Shown here one piece after another: positions 52,936 through 63,331 of a DNA stretch of 64,000 nt. The notes below the pieces were generated by a model. It had not been told where the DNA came from and did no database searches. It saw only the letters and a list, made by a program, of their open reading frames with translations. Position 1 is the stretch's first letter. Each line of letters starts with the position of its first letter. The translations under genes were made by a program, and so were the position numbers. The stretch covers positions 124,001 through 188,000 of the forward strand of contig JANEZZ010001564.1 in NCBI GenBank assembly GCA_026122225.1. Reading direction: 5' to 3'. Origin of the DNA: Heloderma charlesbogerti (taxonomy: Eukaryota > Chordata > Lepidosauria > Squamata > Helodermatidae).

Positions 52936-53489
52936 TATGTGCCTGCTCAGTCTGCTGTGCAGGTGCTAGCTGTTGGTGAGCAACTTCAAGGCCTCTGCTC
53001 ATCTTCCTGATGGTTCTTTGATTTTCAGCCAGACTTGGATTTGACACCTCTTCAAACAGAGGACACTTCCAAGCAGAGGACTGTCCTCTGCCTGTTCTCT
53101 AAAATAGAGGACGGTCCTCTGTAAAGTGGGACAGCGGGCCACCCTAGCTCTACCACTGATCTGTGGCCCTTCCAAGAGAATCCCCTCCATGTGTGTGAAG
53201 GGGCAGGATCAGATGCCAACATTCCACCCCATGTGTGGCTTGTTTGCTCTATGCTGGAGTGTTGCCCTCTTATTAGCAGAGAAACGCCACATCCTGAGTT
53301 TTGCCCAATGTGGAAATGTCCAGTTTGTCGCCTTTTCTATCATCAGGTTGTCTCCGACTACCTTGGACCATTATTCTGCATTCTGGCTGGTGCATGTGGG
53401 AGTAGCGCATAATAGCCGGGGGGGGGGTGTGTGAAATGAGCAGGAGGTGGCAGCTCTGCCTCTGAGTATACTGCCTGATATTTAGGTCC

Positions 53490-53590
53490 ATATTGATTAA
53501 GCCCATTTGGCTGCCTGAATGTGAACCTAATAATCAGATCCTGCTTAAGCTTGTGCTTCCTCGGTAATTGACTCTTGCATATTGATTAAG
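53490..53590. promoter_or_regulatory. Possible enhancer-like cluster of homeodomain-type motifs
   Basis: ATATTGATTAAG occurs exactly at 53,490-53,501 and 53,579-53,590, with CTAATAATCAGATC and GGTAATTGACTC between them. This spacing and motif type is common in vertebrate conserved enhancers, but conservation cannot be judged from one sequence. Confidence 0.25.
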
Positions 53591-54637
53591 ATGTTGATGT
53601 GTCCCAGCATTTCTCAGTGGTAATGCAGTTGAGAATGGGCCTCCTTGCCTTGCAGCTCTCTCGGCACTCGCTGTACTGCTGTCACCACGCTTGCTTTAAT
53701 GGATAAAGCTGTCATCCCTAAAGCTAGAATGTCTTGGAGGCACAAAGACGAAATTAACTGTTCAATAATTTATGGGACATGGAGGGGGAAAAAAAACTTT
53801 ACCCAACAACTTCAATTGATTGCTGTAAGTGTTTTGACTGCACTCGCCTGTTTTGCATAAAGTCATCTCCTTTGGAGAGCCTGATTTCTTCTACATGGGC
53901 TGAAGCTGCTCTACTACTTTCACGCTCACAGTCAAAATAAGCCTTTTGCCCACTCTGAGGGATTTCTTTTATTACTATTTTTAGGGGAGAGGGGCAGTTT
54001 GATTCTTCTCCACTGCTCCATGACTTCAGCTAGATTTGCTCAAAAAAAGATGAGGAATTTATAAAAGACAAGCCCCAAATAAAATCTGACCTAGTGAAGC
54101 CTATCACCTAATCCCTAAATCATCATCTGAGAGAGATGCAAATTTGAGGGATGTGTGTGAATCAAAATGAGGAGGCCCTATTCCCATCTTGCTTCACTCC
54201 ACTGCAGCACCTATTTGTTCCCCTTCTGTGACATCACAGCAGTAAAGACAATGGCAGTGAAAAGGGGAGGCATGACATTTCTGACTATCAGCGCCCACTG
54301 TGATACCATAGATTGGTCTTTACTGCCAAGTAACAATCAGCTCTAAATCCATGAGCTATGGATAAGATAGCTCATAATAATATATAGCGATCTGAAATAA
54401 AATAGATTTGCTGTAGGGCTCGCTCACATGACAGTTTCATCTTGCGGCAGGCATGATTTCCTTTCAGCCCATGTGCCTTCTGCTTGTACTGCAATGGGTT
54501 TGGCTGCTTATAGGACTGCCAGACTCCCAAACACTGCTGCCTACCAAGTTAGTACCAGATTGACTTTTGTCCTCAGTTGGGACCATTGAGAAAACTACAG
54601 TTACAGCAGTTACAGTCCAGGCTTAGCATATGAAAAA

Positions 54638-54658
54638 CAGCAGCAGCAGCAGCAGCAG
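54638..54658. repeat. (CAG)7 microsatellite
   Basis: Seven CAG units, the last followed by GC. Confidence 0.9.
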
Positions 54659-54862
54659 GCATATCATCTTTTGACCCCATACTAAATCAACACAGGGTGA
54701 CCCCCCACCCAAAAAGTTCCCAGTAAGTTCTCAAACAGTCAGTGAGTCCTTAATTTACATTACATTAGAAATGGTAACATCCTACTACTGATCGTTTGTG
54801 GCATTGCCAGCTGCTTACCCAAATGGAGTTTCTATGTCTTTAATGGCTTGTGACATCAGAGC

Positions 54863-55684
54863 AGGGCCCCATCTACACCGGGCTTTTACTCCAGGGCAGG
54901 TGCGAGTCAAGGTCCCTTGTGATAGATGACGCAGTCGTGACTTCGCAGCCATCCGTGGTTTTTACCCGGAAAAAGCGGAGTGCCAAGGAGTTGTTTTACT
55001 GCGATTTTTTGGGTTTGCTGTAGGTTCCCCCATGGTTGTAGGCCATCTGTTCCTTCCCTGACCTGACTTTGCATCATACAGTGGGCATGTTGTAGGCGTG
55101 TGTAGTGCCTGCGTCACTCTGTGATGCCCCTTTGCTCCCCCCATCCTTTCGCAGCTGTGGAGTTACAGAGGCACAAAGGGGCATTTTCATTTATTTAATC
55201 ACACTTTCACAGCTTCGTATCTTCGCAATAGTTGCTTTTGGACTCGGTACCCAAGGACTGGGGTGGTGGTCTTGGGGAAGGAACAACATCACTCCAGCCA
55301 TCATTTCAGAATGATGACTAGGTACGTAGCACTCACACTTGTGAGTGCGAACCATCATGAGAGTCTCAGGCTGGGGAACTGACAAACGGATGGTGCGGAA
55401 ATGAAGGAGCAAAAAATACCAAATTTTTACCTAAAACAGGGCCAGAAAGACACAGCAGAGCCCCTCAAATATAAATCAGCCACTGAAGTTTTGCACCCCC
55501 ACACTCACGGGACTGCGCAGCTGCGCATTTCAGTATAGTGGCAAAGGAGGGGGGGCACGGCTAGACTCTTAGGGAAGCGCGCAGTACATCGCGAGTGTAT
55601 CACAGGGGATGGTGATTCAAAGCCGCATTGCTGTGCAGTTGCAATGGGGTGGGGGGCCAAAGCGTTGCCATGTAGATGGGGCCC
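54863..55684. mobile_element. Inverted-repeat element (GGGCCCCATCTACA ends)
   Basis: Left AGGGCCCCATCTACACCGGG, right GCCATGTAGATGGGGCCCA. The 14-base ends match exactly apart from one position. About 820 bp; no transposase. Flanking bases do not give a clean duplication. Confidence 0.65.
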
Positions 55685-55887
55685 AGATCAGCCAGTCAAT
55701 GAATTGCTTTGAACATTGTTAAAGAAAACGGTATAGAAAACCATGCATGCATACATACATAATACATGGCAGGATAAAAATTAGTCAAGTGTGGCTGGTC
55801 TCATCATTGAAAGAGAGAGAGAGAAAGGAAAAGAGAACCCAAAATCTCAGGCTTCCCTCACTGGCCCTGTGGTGGTATCTTAACACT

Positions 55888-56333
55888 GAGGCTTCATTCA
55901 GACATAAGACTAAGCTATGGTTTAGCACTATGTGAACTAACCTTGGCTCGTGCACTCTCCCAGCCCCTCTCCTGTGGCATGGCTGCGAAGAGGAGATTGG
56001 AAGCTGTTGTTTCTGTTTTTAACTAACTGCAGTTCAGTGCTGTGTCTGAACTGAGCTAAACAGTGGTTAATCTGAACTATAGTTTACTGAAAAAAGCCAA
56101 TGTCAAACTATGTTTTATGAAGCTGGTTTGTTTCAAGAAACCATATTTAAGATTAACCACAGCTTAGGATTTGGACATAATGCTAAACTGCATTTAACAG
56201 CAGAAGGAAGTGGAAGCTTCCAGTCTCCTTGTGGCCACGAAGGAGGAAGTGAAGGAAAGTGGGAACACACAAGCCCAAGGATCGTTTATGTAATGTTAAA
56301 CCATAGCTTAACCCTATGTCTGAACCAGGCCTG
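55888..56333. mobile_element. Inverted-repeat element (TTCAGACATNA family), copy 2
   Basis: Left GGCTTCATTCAGACATAAGA then CTAAGCTATGGTTTA; right TAAACCATAGCTTAACCCTA then TGTCTGAACCAGGCC. About 35-bp inverted ends. Interior has further AGTTTA/TAAACT pairs. Flanks do not match well. Confidence 0.75.
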
Positions 56334-56344
56334 AGCGTTGTTAA

Positions 56345-56860
56345 CTTTTTGCCTTGTATATGTCCTTCCCTGACTGGGATTGGTCAGATCTGGATTCCTA
56401 TGAGCCCAGCCCATCCTTAGCTCACTGGATGGCACTGCCATTGCCTCAAAAAGGTATCCAGTGACCTGAGCGGGGGTTGCCTCTCCCTGTTATTTGTGTC
56501 TCATGCAATATGTGAAGCATTAAACTAGGTCTAAGTTTTCTAGGACCAAGTTCAGAGCCAAAGTGTCAATAGCTGGAAAAAACAACAACCCACCCACCCA
56601 CACACTCCCGATGATGAAACCATACCAATCATTTTAATCTGCTTTTATTCCTTCTAGGTACTACTGAAAACACTTTGAGGATTCTCCCTGGATGAAAACA
56701 CAAGAGAAGCTGCTTTTCCTGCCTTGATAAGCTGTTTTCATTTTCCCTTTGTTGAGAAGCTTGATGAGACAAGAGTGAGAAGATGCATTGATTTCTGCTT
56801 TTTTTCTGGTGAGGTATGGGAGATGAGCACATACACCTCCAGAACCTGTGGTAGTTTTTT
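56345..56860. other. No recognised gene or element
   Basis: Unique-looking; an ACCC repeat near 56,590-56,602. Confidence 0.45.
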
Positions 56861-56870
56861 AGTCTAGGGT

Positions 56871-57182
56871 AAGGGTAGGCAGTGTGATCCCCATGAGCAC
56901 CAATGCACCTCTGGACACCTTCCTCGGGGCCCACCAAAGTGCCCTCCCCCCTTTTTAATTAACAAAATTAATTTTGTTGGTACTGAAAAGGAGTTTTGTG
57001 GATTCAAAGGAGTTGTTTACTGTGTTGGGGCTCAGCCCCCACCTCGGCCTTGTACTCAGTCTTTTGGGCAAGTTACTTGTCCTTTGTGACTAGCCATTGA
57101 CAGCTGTTCTGTGGTGGCGCCCATAACAGTTCCTCAAATTGCCAAATGTGCCCACAAGCCCAAATCGGTTGCCTACTCCAGG
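56871..57182. mobile_element. Inverted-repeat element with 8- to 9-bp exact duplication
   Basis: Left AAGGGTAGGCAGTGTG, right ATCGGTTGCCTACTCC are weakly inverted. TCTAGGGT (preceded by G on both sides) flanks it at 56,863-56,870 and 57,183-57,190. Length and duplication fit hAT. No coding region. Confidence 0.6.
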
Positions 57183-57367
57183 TCTAGGGTGGGTGGAAGT
57201 GTCCAAAGGTTAAGGCCTCTTGAAAGATCCAAGAAGGCTCAGGTTAGGTAGGCTCGGGTAGCGAAGCTCAATTTAAACATTCATCCGAGTGTCTGAAAAA
57301 TATCTCTCCCAAATCTTGGTATAGAATAAGCCTCCTTTTCCTCACAAAGACTGAGGAATAAGGATGT

Positions 57368-57975
57368 GGGTGTCTCTACATGAGATATTTATTGTACGCT
57401 CCTGATTAGTCACTTCTGGAATTTTGTGGGTCTTTTACATGACGTCGTCAACCTCACACACATTTTCTCCTTTATCACGTTTTCAAAAAGATCAGAGATA
57501 AGCTAGTAATAAAAGTTAATGGCACCGTATCAGCGGTGTGTAATGCCGGCGTAGCACCATGAACTTGCCGAGGAAGGACTTTCCTCAATTCAAACCACAT
57601 GTCTCTCGATTGCTGATCAGAGGGAGAAGAGAATAAAATGCCTCCCTGCGAAGAAGGGAAACAGATTTGATCCCGCATCTCACCAAGCTCAGAATCAATG
57701 TCCTCTGTTGGGCCAGAGCACCCCATTAAGTTCAGTGGGGCTTACTCCCAAGTAAGTGTGCCTAAGGCTGTGGGGAAACAGCACAAGTTAAGTGAAGAAA
57801 GCAAGACTCCCCCCATCCCTGCTCCTTTGCACACATGCCAGGGAGGGAGGGAGGCACTTCCTCTATTCAAGCAACGTGTTTGCTGTGTAAAGAAGCCCAT
57901 CCTAATCCCACAAAGAAAGAGAAAGCAGAAAGCCCTGGAAAGGATGCAGGGTTTTTTGCTTATGTAGAGACACCC
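57368..57975. mobile_element. Relative of the CTCF-motif element, copy D (no motif)
   Basis: Left GGGTGTCTCTACATGAGAT, right CTTATGTAGAGACACCC. Next to the left end it shares TTTATTGTACGCTCNTGATT with copy C (59,271). The CTAGATGGC block is absent. A palindromic short repeat piece lies at 57,722-57,770 (CAGTGGGGCTTACTCCCAAG). Confidence 0.65.
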
Positions 57976-59270
57976 TATATGTATCAAAAAGAAAGGGAAC
58001 CTTAAATAGCTGCAAAAATTGATGCTGATGAGATGCTTGTTAGCTGCTCTCAGAGAACCTTCCATCTTTTCCTCCTGGTTGTGCTGTCAGGACAGGACTT
58101 TGGAGCTGAAGTCCAAGCCTCCACTAAGCAGAATGATCAGGAGAGCCCCCAAACGCAGCAAGACTGACTTACCACATTTTGAAGTAAGCGAAGTAATGGA
58201 AACCCTCATTAAGACCACTAAGTCCAGAGTGTACAACTACCTAACTGCCCTACTGTTCCTTCCTTCCTTCCTTCCTTCCTTCCTTCCTTCCTTCCTCCCC
58301 GTGTTTTAAGCCAATCTCTTTTTCATATCATAGAGCAGATCAATCCTTGTGTTATTTACAATATAAGGAGAACCACCCTTGGGAAATCAGCATGTGAGTA
58401 TGAAAGTTCCGACACCCCTCCAGCACTAACGGCAACACTGGCGATAGCAAATTCAGGAAATGGGGGAAGTAATGAGTGCAGTGTATATATGGCTATGTAA
58501 CGGTTGCAATTAGAGTTCGCTATCAGCAGGAAGCAGATACCACTTTGAATGTGAAGGACAAACAACTTGAATTATTATTCCCCATCCCATCAGCTCCAGG
58601 TAGGTTTCCACCACTTCTCACAAACTTAACCATAGGCCATTGTGGTGTACCTTTTTAAGGAGGGTGTTCCTGCTAGTCAGCAGAATGGAAATCGTTGGTT
58701 AAGTAGGCTTATGCCAGTCTCCTCCTTCCACAAATGGCATTTTCTTAAGTGACACAAAGCCCCCTTTACACAATTGATACTGGCAAATCCAGGTTTGCCA
58801 CTGAAAATATCCTTGAAAGTAATCCACAGCAGCTTTAAAATTATTATTTTTTTAATGGGGGGGGCAGTCATGCCAAGAGGCCCATTTATCAGAGACCATA
58901 GAGGCCTAAGCATAAATCAGAAATTAAACTTAACTATACCTAACTAATTGAATGCACAATAATAAAAAAAAACATAAAGTACATCACTCACTTGAGATGT
59001 CTGTACACAAAGTATGAAACAATTAAAAGTTAAGATGGTTCCCTATATACAGAACCAGCCTTACCATAAGGCACGGTGAAATGGCCACCTCAGGCATCAG
59101 ATGCTGGGGGCGGGTGGGCAGTGGTGGTATCTCCCTGGCCATCCCACCCTCAGCCCTCTAGCTGTTCCTGTCCTCTTGAGCTGGTGCCATGGAGGTGGCG
59201 GTGCTTACTTATTGTTGGCCTAGGCTGTCTGGCTGACCTAATCACCTTCTCCCAAAGCATCACAGACAGT
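57976..59270. other. No recognised gene; one microsatellite
   Basis: A (CCTT)n tract at 58,257-58,296. A lone CAGAACCAGCCTTACC at 59,050 resembles one end of the CAGGGCCAGC family. Confidence 0.45.
58257..58296. repeat. (CCTT)n microsatellite
   Basis: About nine TTCC units, pyrimidine on the plus strand. Confidence 0.95.
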
Positions 59271-59639
59271 GCGCTTTTCTACACAAGGCATTTATTGTAC
59301 GCTCATGATTCTTCACTCACGGTAGTTTGCAGGTGTTTTACACAACTTTTGTCATCTTCCAGGGCCTCTCCCGTGATTTGCAACCATTGTAGTGTGTGTG
59401 CTTTTTCTTACAAGGAGAATCTAGTATTTCTGTGAATGGCACCATGAAACCTTGGTGTATTTATGCAATTCCACTGTATCACAGCACCACCTAGTGGTTG
59501 TGTAATGGAACATATAGAAAGGCAGGGAAAGGACACCCCCCCCCCAGAAAAAAAAAAAACATGTGTAAAGGAGCCAAAAGACTCCAGAAACAGAAGCCTC
59601 GGTAAAGAGGCAGGTTAAAAGCCTCATGTAGAAATGCCC
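59271..59639 (-). mobile_element. Inverted-repeat element carrying a CTCF-like motif, copy C
   Basis: Left GCGCTTTTCTACACAAGGC, right GCCTCATGTAGAAATGCCC. In reverse orientation to copies A and B: the minus strand reads CCTTTCCCTGCCTTTCTATA, TGTTCCATTACACAACC and CACTAGGTGGTGCTG. Flanks give no clear duplication. Confidence 0.7.
59485..59497 (-). promoter_or_regulatory. CTCF-like core motif
   Basis: The minus strand CCACTAGGTGGTG fits CCASYAGRKGGCR at 12 of 13 positions (C to T at position 12). Confidence 0.4.
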
Positions 59640-60031
59640 TCAGTCTAATTTGGAAACACCACTGACTGAGTGAGCAGGCAGAGAGGCAGGCAGCCCAGCA
59701 GGCATTATGTGCACATGCATTACGCTGCTCTTTTGAGGCACACTGGCACAATGTGAGGCACAGTGCCGCTGATGCATTGCCAAATTCGTTTGCCTGGGCA
59801 GGGATCAGGCACTAGGCGGAGTGGAGAGTGAGCAGTGGTGGGATGTTACAGGACAGAGATATGCATACCGTGCAGCTAGCCTAGTCCCCCGAAACTACCT
59901 TCTGCTTTCAGGTGTGGTGGAGGTCACTGTCCCATCACACTGTCCCCGTACTGAAGTAAGAAATGGTGGGGGGAGGCGTCTTGTCCGCCTCAAGCAGCAA
60001 AATGCCTTGGGCATGACTTGTTTGTATAGTG
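59640..60031. other. No recognised gene or element
   Basis: Short GC-richer sequence; nothing identifiable. Confidence 0.4.
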
Positions 60032-60166
60032 CAGCCCTCCCCAACCAGGTGCCCTCCAGAAGTGTTGGACTGCAAACTCCAGCATGCCTTGGCCAGCCAG
60101 GCTGGCTGGGGCATGCTGGGAGTTGCAGTTCAACACATCTGGAGGGCACCCAGTTCGGGAGGGCTG
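60032..60166. mobile_element. Short hAT-like element, 135 bp
   Basis: Ends CAGCCCTCCCCAACCAGGTG and CACCCAGTTCGGGAGGGCTG. Middle is a palindrome (GCCAGCCAGGCTGGC). Flanks GTATAGTG and CTATTGTA agree at 5 of 8 only. Confidence 0.75.
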
Positions 60167-60369
60167 CTATTGTACATTCCCTGTGTGCGTTTAGATTCTA
60201 GCATGTGAACAATGCTTTGCAACCCTATAAGACATGCTCGATATTTATGTATTGTGTGAAGAAATTGGGATGCAGGAAGGGAATAGGCTACAGTGGTGAA
60301 GTTTGCTACAGTGCAAGATGTGCATCAGAGTTGGAGCCTAGTCCCCTCTCCCAGTCAGGGAGCATATGG

Positions 60370-60601
60370 TAGCTTAAAGCTCTTACTGCCAGTAACTAAG
60401 ATTCAAGAGAGGCATTTCAACCTTTTAAAATGGTGGTGGTGGCAGCGGGGTGGGGTGGGGGGACTTCATAAAAGCAGTGGCTGAAGGAAAGGGTGTGGAT
60501 CCAGGGGAAGGGAATATGGCTATTTGTGGAACCCAACAGGGCCACATGGGAACCTCTGGAGGGCCAGATTTGACCCCTGGGCCTGAGGTTCTGCATCCCT
60601 G
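60370..60601. mobile_element. hAT element, reverse truncated relative of 37,131
   Basis: Right end CTGAGGTTCTGCATCCCTG is the reverse of the left end at 37,131. The block GAGGCATTTCAACCTTTTAA matches AAAGGTTGAAATGC at 43,797. The other end is lost near 60,370. Confidence 0.65.
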
Positions 60602-60651
60602 GTTTAGAGGGCACACCATTCAGGAAGCTAGACAAGGAGTTGATTGTCTCA

Positions 60652-61503
60652 AGGACATAAGGACATAAGAAGAGCCATGCTGGATCAGACCAAGGGTCCA
60701 TCCAGTCCAGCATTCTGTTCACATAGCGGCCAACCAGCTGCCCATGGGAAACCCACAGGCAGGACATGAGTGCAACAGCACCCTCCTGCCCATGTTCCCC
60801 AGCAACTGGTGTACACAGGCATACTGCCTCTGATACTGGAGGTAGCATAAAGCCATCATGACTAATAGCCATTGATAGCCTTCTCCTCCATGAATTTGTC
60901 CAAACCCCCTTTAAAGTCATCCAAATTGGTGGCCATCACTATCTCATGTGGAAGTGAATTCCATAGTTTAAGTATACGCTGTGTGAAGAAGTCCTTCCTT
61001 TTATCTGAATCTTCCACCAATCACCTTCATGGGATGACCTCGGGTTCTAGTATTATGAGAGAGGGAGGAAAATGTCTCCGTATCCATTTTCTCCACACCA
61101 TGTATAATTTTGTAGTCCTCTATCATGTCTCCCTTTATTCTCCTCCTTTCTAAGCTAAACAATCCCAGGTGTTGTAGTCTTTCTTTATAGGGGAATTGCC
61201 CCAGCCCCTTGATCGTTTTAGTTGACCTTTTCTGCACTTTTTCCAACTCTACTATGTTGTTTTTTAGATGCAGCGACCAGAACGGTACACAGTATTCTAA
61301 ATGTGGTCGCACCATAGATTTGTATAAGGGGAGTACGATCTTGGCAGTTTTAATTTCAATTCCTTTCCTAGTTATGCCTAACATGGAATTTGCCTTTTTC
61401 ACAACAGCCGCACACTGGGTTGACATTTTCATTGAGCTGTCCACCACAACTCCAAGATCTCTTTCTTGGTTAGTCACTGCTACTTCAGATCCCATCAGCT
61501 TAA
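60652..61503 (-). mobile_element. L3/CR1 LINE, best copy, 5'-truncated
   Basis: The 3' end is AAGGACATAAGGACATAAGA then AGAGCCATGCTGGATCAGAC (tail repeat CTTATGTC on the minus strand). The 3' UTR holds GCATACTGCCTCTGATACTG. Coding sequence is at 61,001-61,495. It serves as reference for the fragments at 6,089, 12,095, 23,881, 51,325 and 63,040. Confidence 0.9.
61001..61495 (-). pseudogene. L3/CR1 reverse transcriptase C-terminal part
   Basis: A 164-residue uninterrupted frame: [97 protein letters not shown]. This is the thumb and C-terminal region; the catalytic palm is missing through 5' truncation. Confidence 0.88.
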
Positions 61504-62205
61504 ATCAACTCTCTTAAATGAGAACAGAATGGTAACAGTCAAGACCCAATTAAGTGCAGTACCACCTACTGGCAATGCTATATAATGGCATGATTCCTAA
61601 TGGGTCAAAAGCCTTCATGGGGTGGGGGTATAGGGTGGGATTGGGGGACCACAGCCATCTATTCGATACTATATCAAAAATTGCACTGAGTCACAGCCAC
61701 TCCTGGTTCCCAAATGGAAACCTGTCCTGTGAAGATGATCACAAAGTGCATAGAAATGGCCCTTCCTGCTCACCACTTCTGAACTCCATAAGCTGGAGAT
61801 TCCACCTGCACAGGGGCCCATGGATAGACTCTGAACATGAGGTCTCTTCACCCTTCATTTTTCAGTGGTTCAGTTTATGAGCACTGAGGTGCACACATGC
61901 AGGTCCATGTGCGGATGAGTCCTCCAACTGAGGTGCAGTGAAGGAATGCGGTCAATGGGCACGATCCCAATCTCCCCCTGCACGTACAGGTCTGCATGCT
62001 TTATGACCTGTTTATCTTAAACATGTTGGGTTGCATCCAGATTTAAGCTGGATCAACTGCATTGGCAGAAGTGGACTTTCCTACCCCTCCTTCCCAGGGC
62101 AGCCCCTCCAGTCCCCTGAAAGTGCTACACAGAAAGTCAGGAAAGCCTGCTGAATGGGCTGCATTGCGGTGTGAGGAGTATGGGGGAGTCCCAAAAATCA
62201 GGTAG
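61504..62205. other. No recognised gene or element
   Basis: Unique-looking; nothing identifiable. Confidence 0.45.
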
Positions 62206-62213
62206 AGAGTAGG

Positions 62214-62612
62214 CAGGGACGGACTAACCTCTGTCCATCCTCGCCAGGTGCTTGCCAAACCACCACCACTGGCCACCTCTGCTCGCTGCTGGGCGGCCCA
62301 ATGAGCACCTGGCAGCCACCTGCCCCCTTAGCGAGCTGCCATTTTGTGTAAACATATAATGTTGCATAAATGACAGCTGTAAAAGGGCCATTTACGCAAC
62401 ATTATAGGTGTAAATGGTCCAACGCTGCAGGCATAAATGGCGGCTCACTAAGGGGCCAGGCAGCTGCTAGGCACTCGTGGACCACACGGCGCTCAGTGAA
62501 CAGGCCTAGTAAGCAAGCAGTGACTCAGCAAGCGGGGTCCAGGAGGCCAAGTGGGGGGGCAGGGGGAGTCTGCCAGACTCCACCTTCCTCTCAGATTCTC
62601 ATGACATCCCTA
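62214..62612. mobile_element. Fold-back hAT-like element 4
   Basis: Left CAGGGACGGAC, right TCATGACATCCCTA. Arms CCTTAGCGAGCTGCCATTT and AAATGGCGGCTCACTAAGG pair across a centre with ATAATGTTGCATAAATG / CATTTACGCAACATTAT. Same plan as the fold-back elements at 6,640-10,312, with yet another core. Flanks AGAGTAGG and ATAGGGGG agree at 5 of 8. Confidence 0.65.
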
Positions 62613-62930
62613 ATAGGGGGACCTTCTATGAACCTTCCCTCATGTAGAAGGCTTCTTCCTCTCATGGATCCAATCCATTAAGTATACACTTTAAAAAATG
62701 TCACATGTAAATGACCCCTAAGCATCCTTACTGAAATTCTTGTCTGTGAATAAAAGAAAAGAGCCATATTGATCAGAACATACATATGATTGAAAAATAC
62801 CTCTTTTTTCTCCTTTCTGCCCCCACATTAGCAACATTCAGAAGTAATATACATTAGGGACAAAACGATATTCTTTGAAAAATTGTTTCTCTGATTTGGA
62901 TTGCTGAAGAGAGGAAGACTAAGCCAATGG

Positions 62931-63018
62931 GGCTGTTCACACAACATGCTAACCCACACTCAGTGGTTGAGTGTGGGTTGTTTTGAACTGTGGGTTAGCA
63001 TGTTGTCTGAATGCAGCC
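62931..63018. mobile_element. Very short inverted-repeat element, 88 bp
   Basis: GGCTGTTCACACAACATGCT then AACCCACA faces TGTGGGTTAGCATGTTGTCT then GAATGCAGCC; the ~28-bp arms are nearly perfect. Centre TCAGTGGTTGAG. Related in style to the TTCAGACATNA family. Confidence 0.75.
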
Positions 63019-63039
63019 AGTATATGGACTAGGCCAGTT

Positions 63040-63151
63040 CTGGCTGCTAGTCTCCATGGTTGTATGCTGTCTTCAGGTTCAGAGGCAGTATGCTGGGGTA
63101 CAGCACTGGGAGAGGATGCTTGTCTTCAAGCCCTGCTTGTGGGCTTCTCAG
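63040..63151 (+). mobile_element. L3/CR1 LINE 3' UTR, plus strand, part 1
   Basis: GTTCAGAGGCAGTATGCTGG and GCCCTGCTTGTGGGCTTCTC match in reverse the 3' UTR near 60,750-60,840. It breaks at 63,151 and resumes at 63,793. Confidence 0.65.
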
Positions 63152-63331
63152 AGGCTGTAAATCTGCTCTGGGTTTCCATCAGAACCAGTCAGGACTCTAA
63201 CAGAGCTATCCAAGGTGCGGAACCCACTTTGGGAATAGGGTTCAGCACCTTGAATAGCTCCTTTAGAGTTCTGACTGAAACCCAGAGCAGATTTGCAGCT
63301 CCAATGAAATCAGAGCCACCGGCCTTCACTG
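63152..63331. mobile_element. Palindromic hAT element, copy 3
   Basis: CTGCTCTGGGTTTCCATCAG faces CTGACTGAAACCCAGAGCAG; the right end GGCCTTCACTG is kept, the left end deleted. Same family as 18,714 and 19,474. Confidence 0.7.

Larger units (their letters stand above)
52355..53146 (+). mobile_element. hAT-like element (GAGGAC blocks), copy 3, split by CTCF-motif element
   Basis: ACATTGCCAAAAAAGAGGAA, ATGCAAATTTATATGTATAG, then after the insertion GCTCAGTCTGCTGTGCAGG, TGATGGTTCTTTGATTTTCA and GGTCCTCTGTAAAGTGGGAC; ends GGGCCACCCTAG. Removing 52,540-52,935 and one TAT restores continuity with copies at 45,917 and 47,202. Confidence 0.78.
53147..54860. other. No recognised gene; possible conserved non-coding segment
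   Basis: No element ends or domain. 53,460-53,640 is rich in TAAT/ATTA motifs and holds ATATTGATTAAG twice. A (CAG)7 tract lies at 54,638-54,658, with no coding frame support. Confidence 0.45.

Noticed and set aside
54638..54658. CAG repeat as a polyglutamine exon
   Set aside because: Only seven units, no open frame of note around it.
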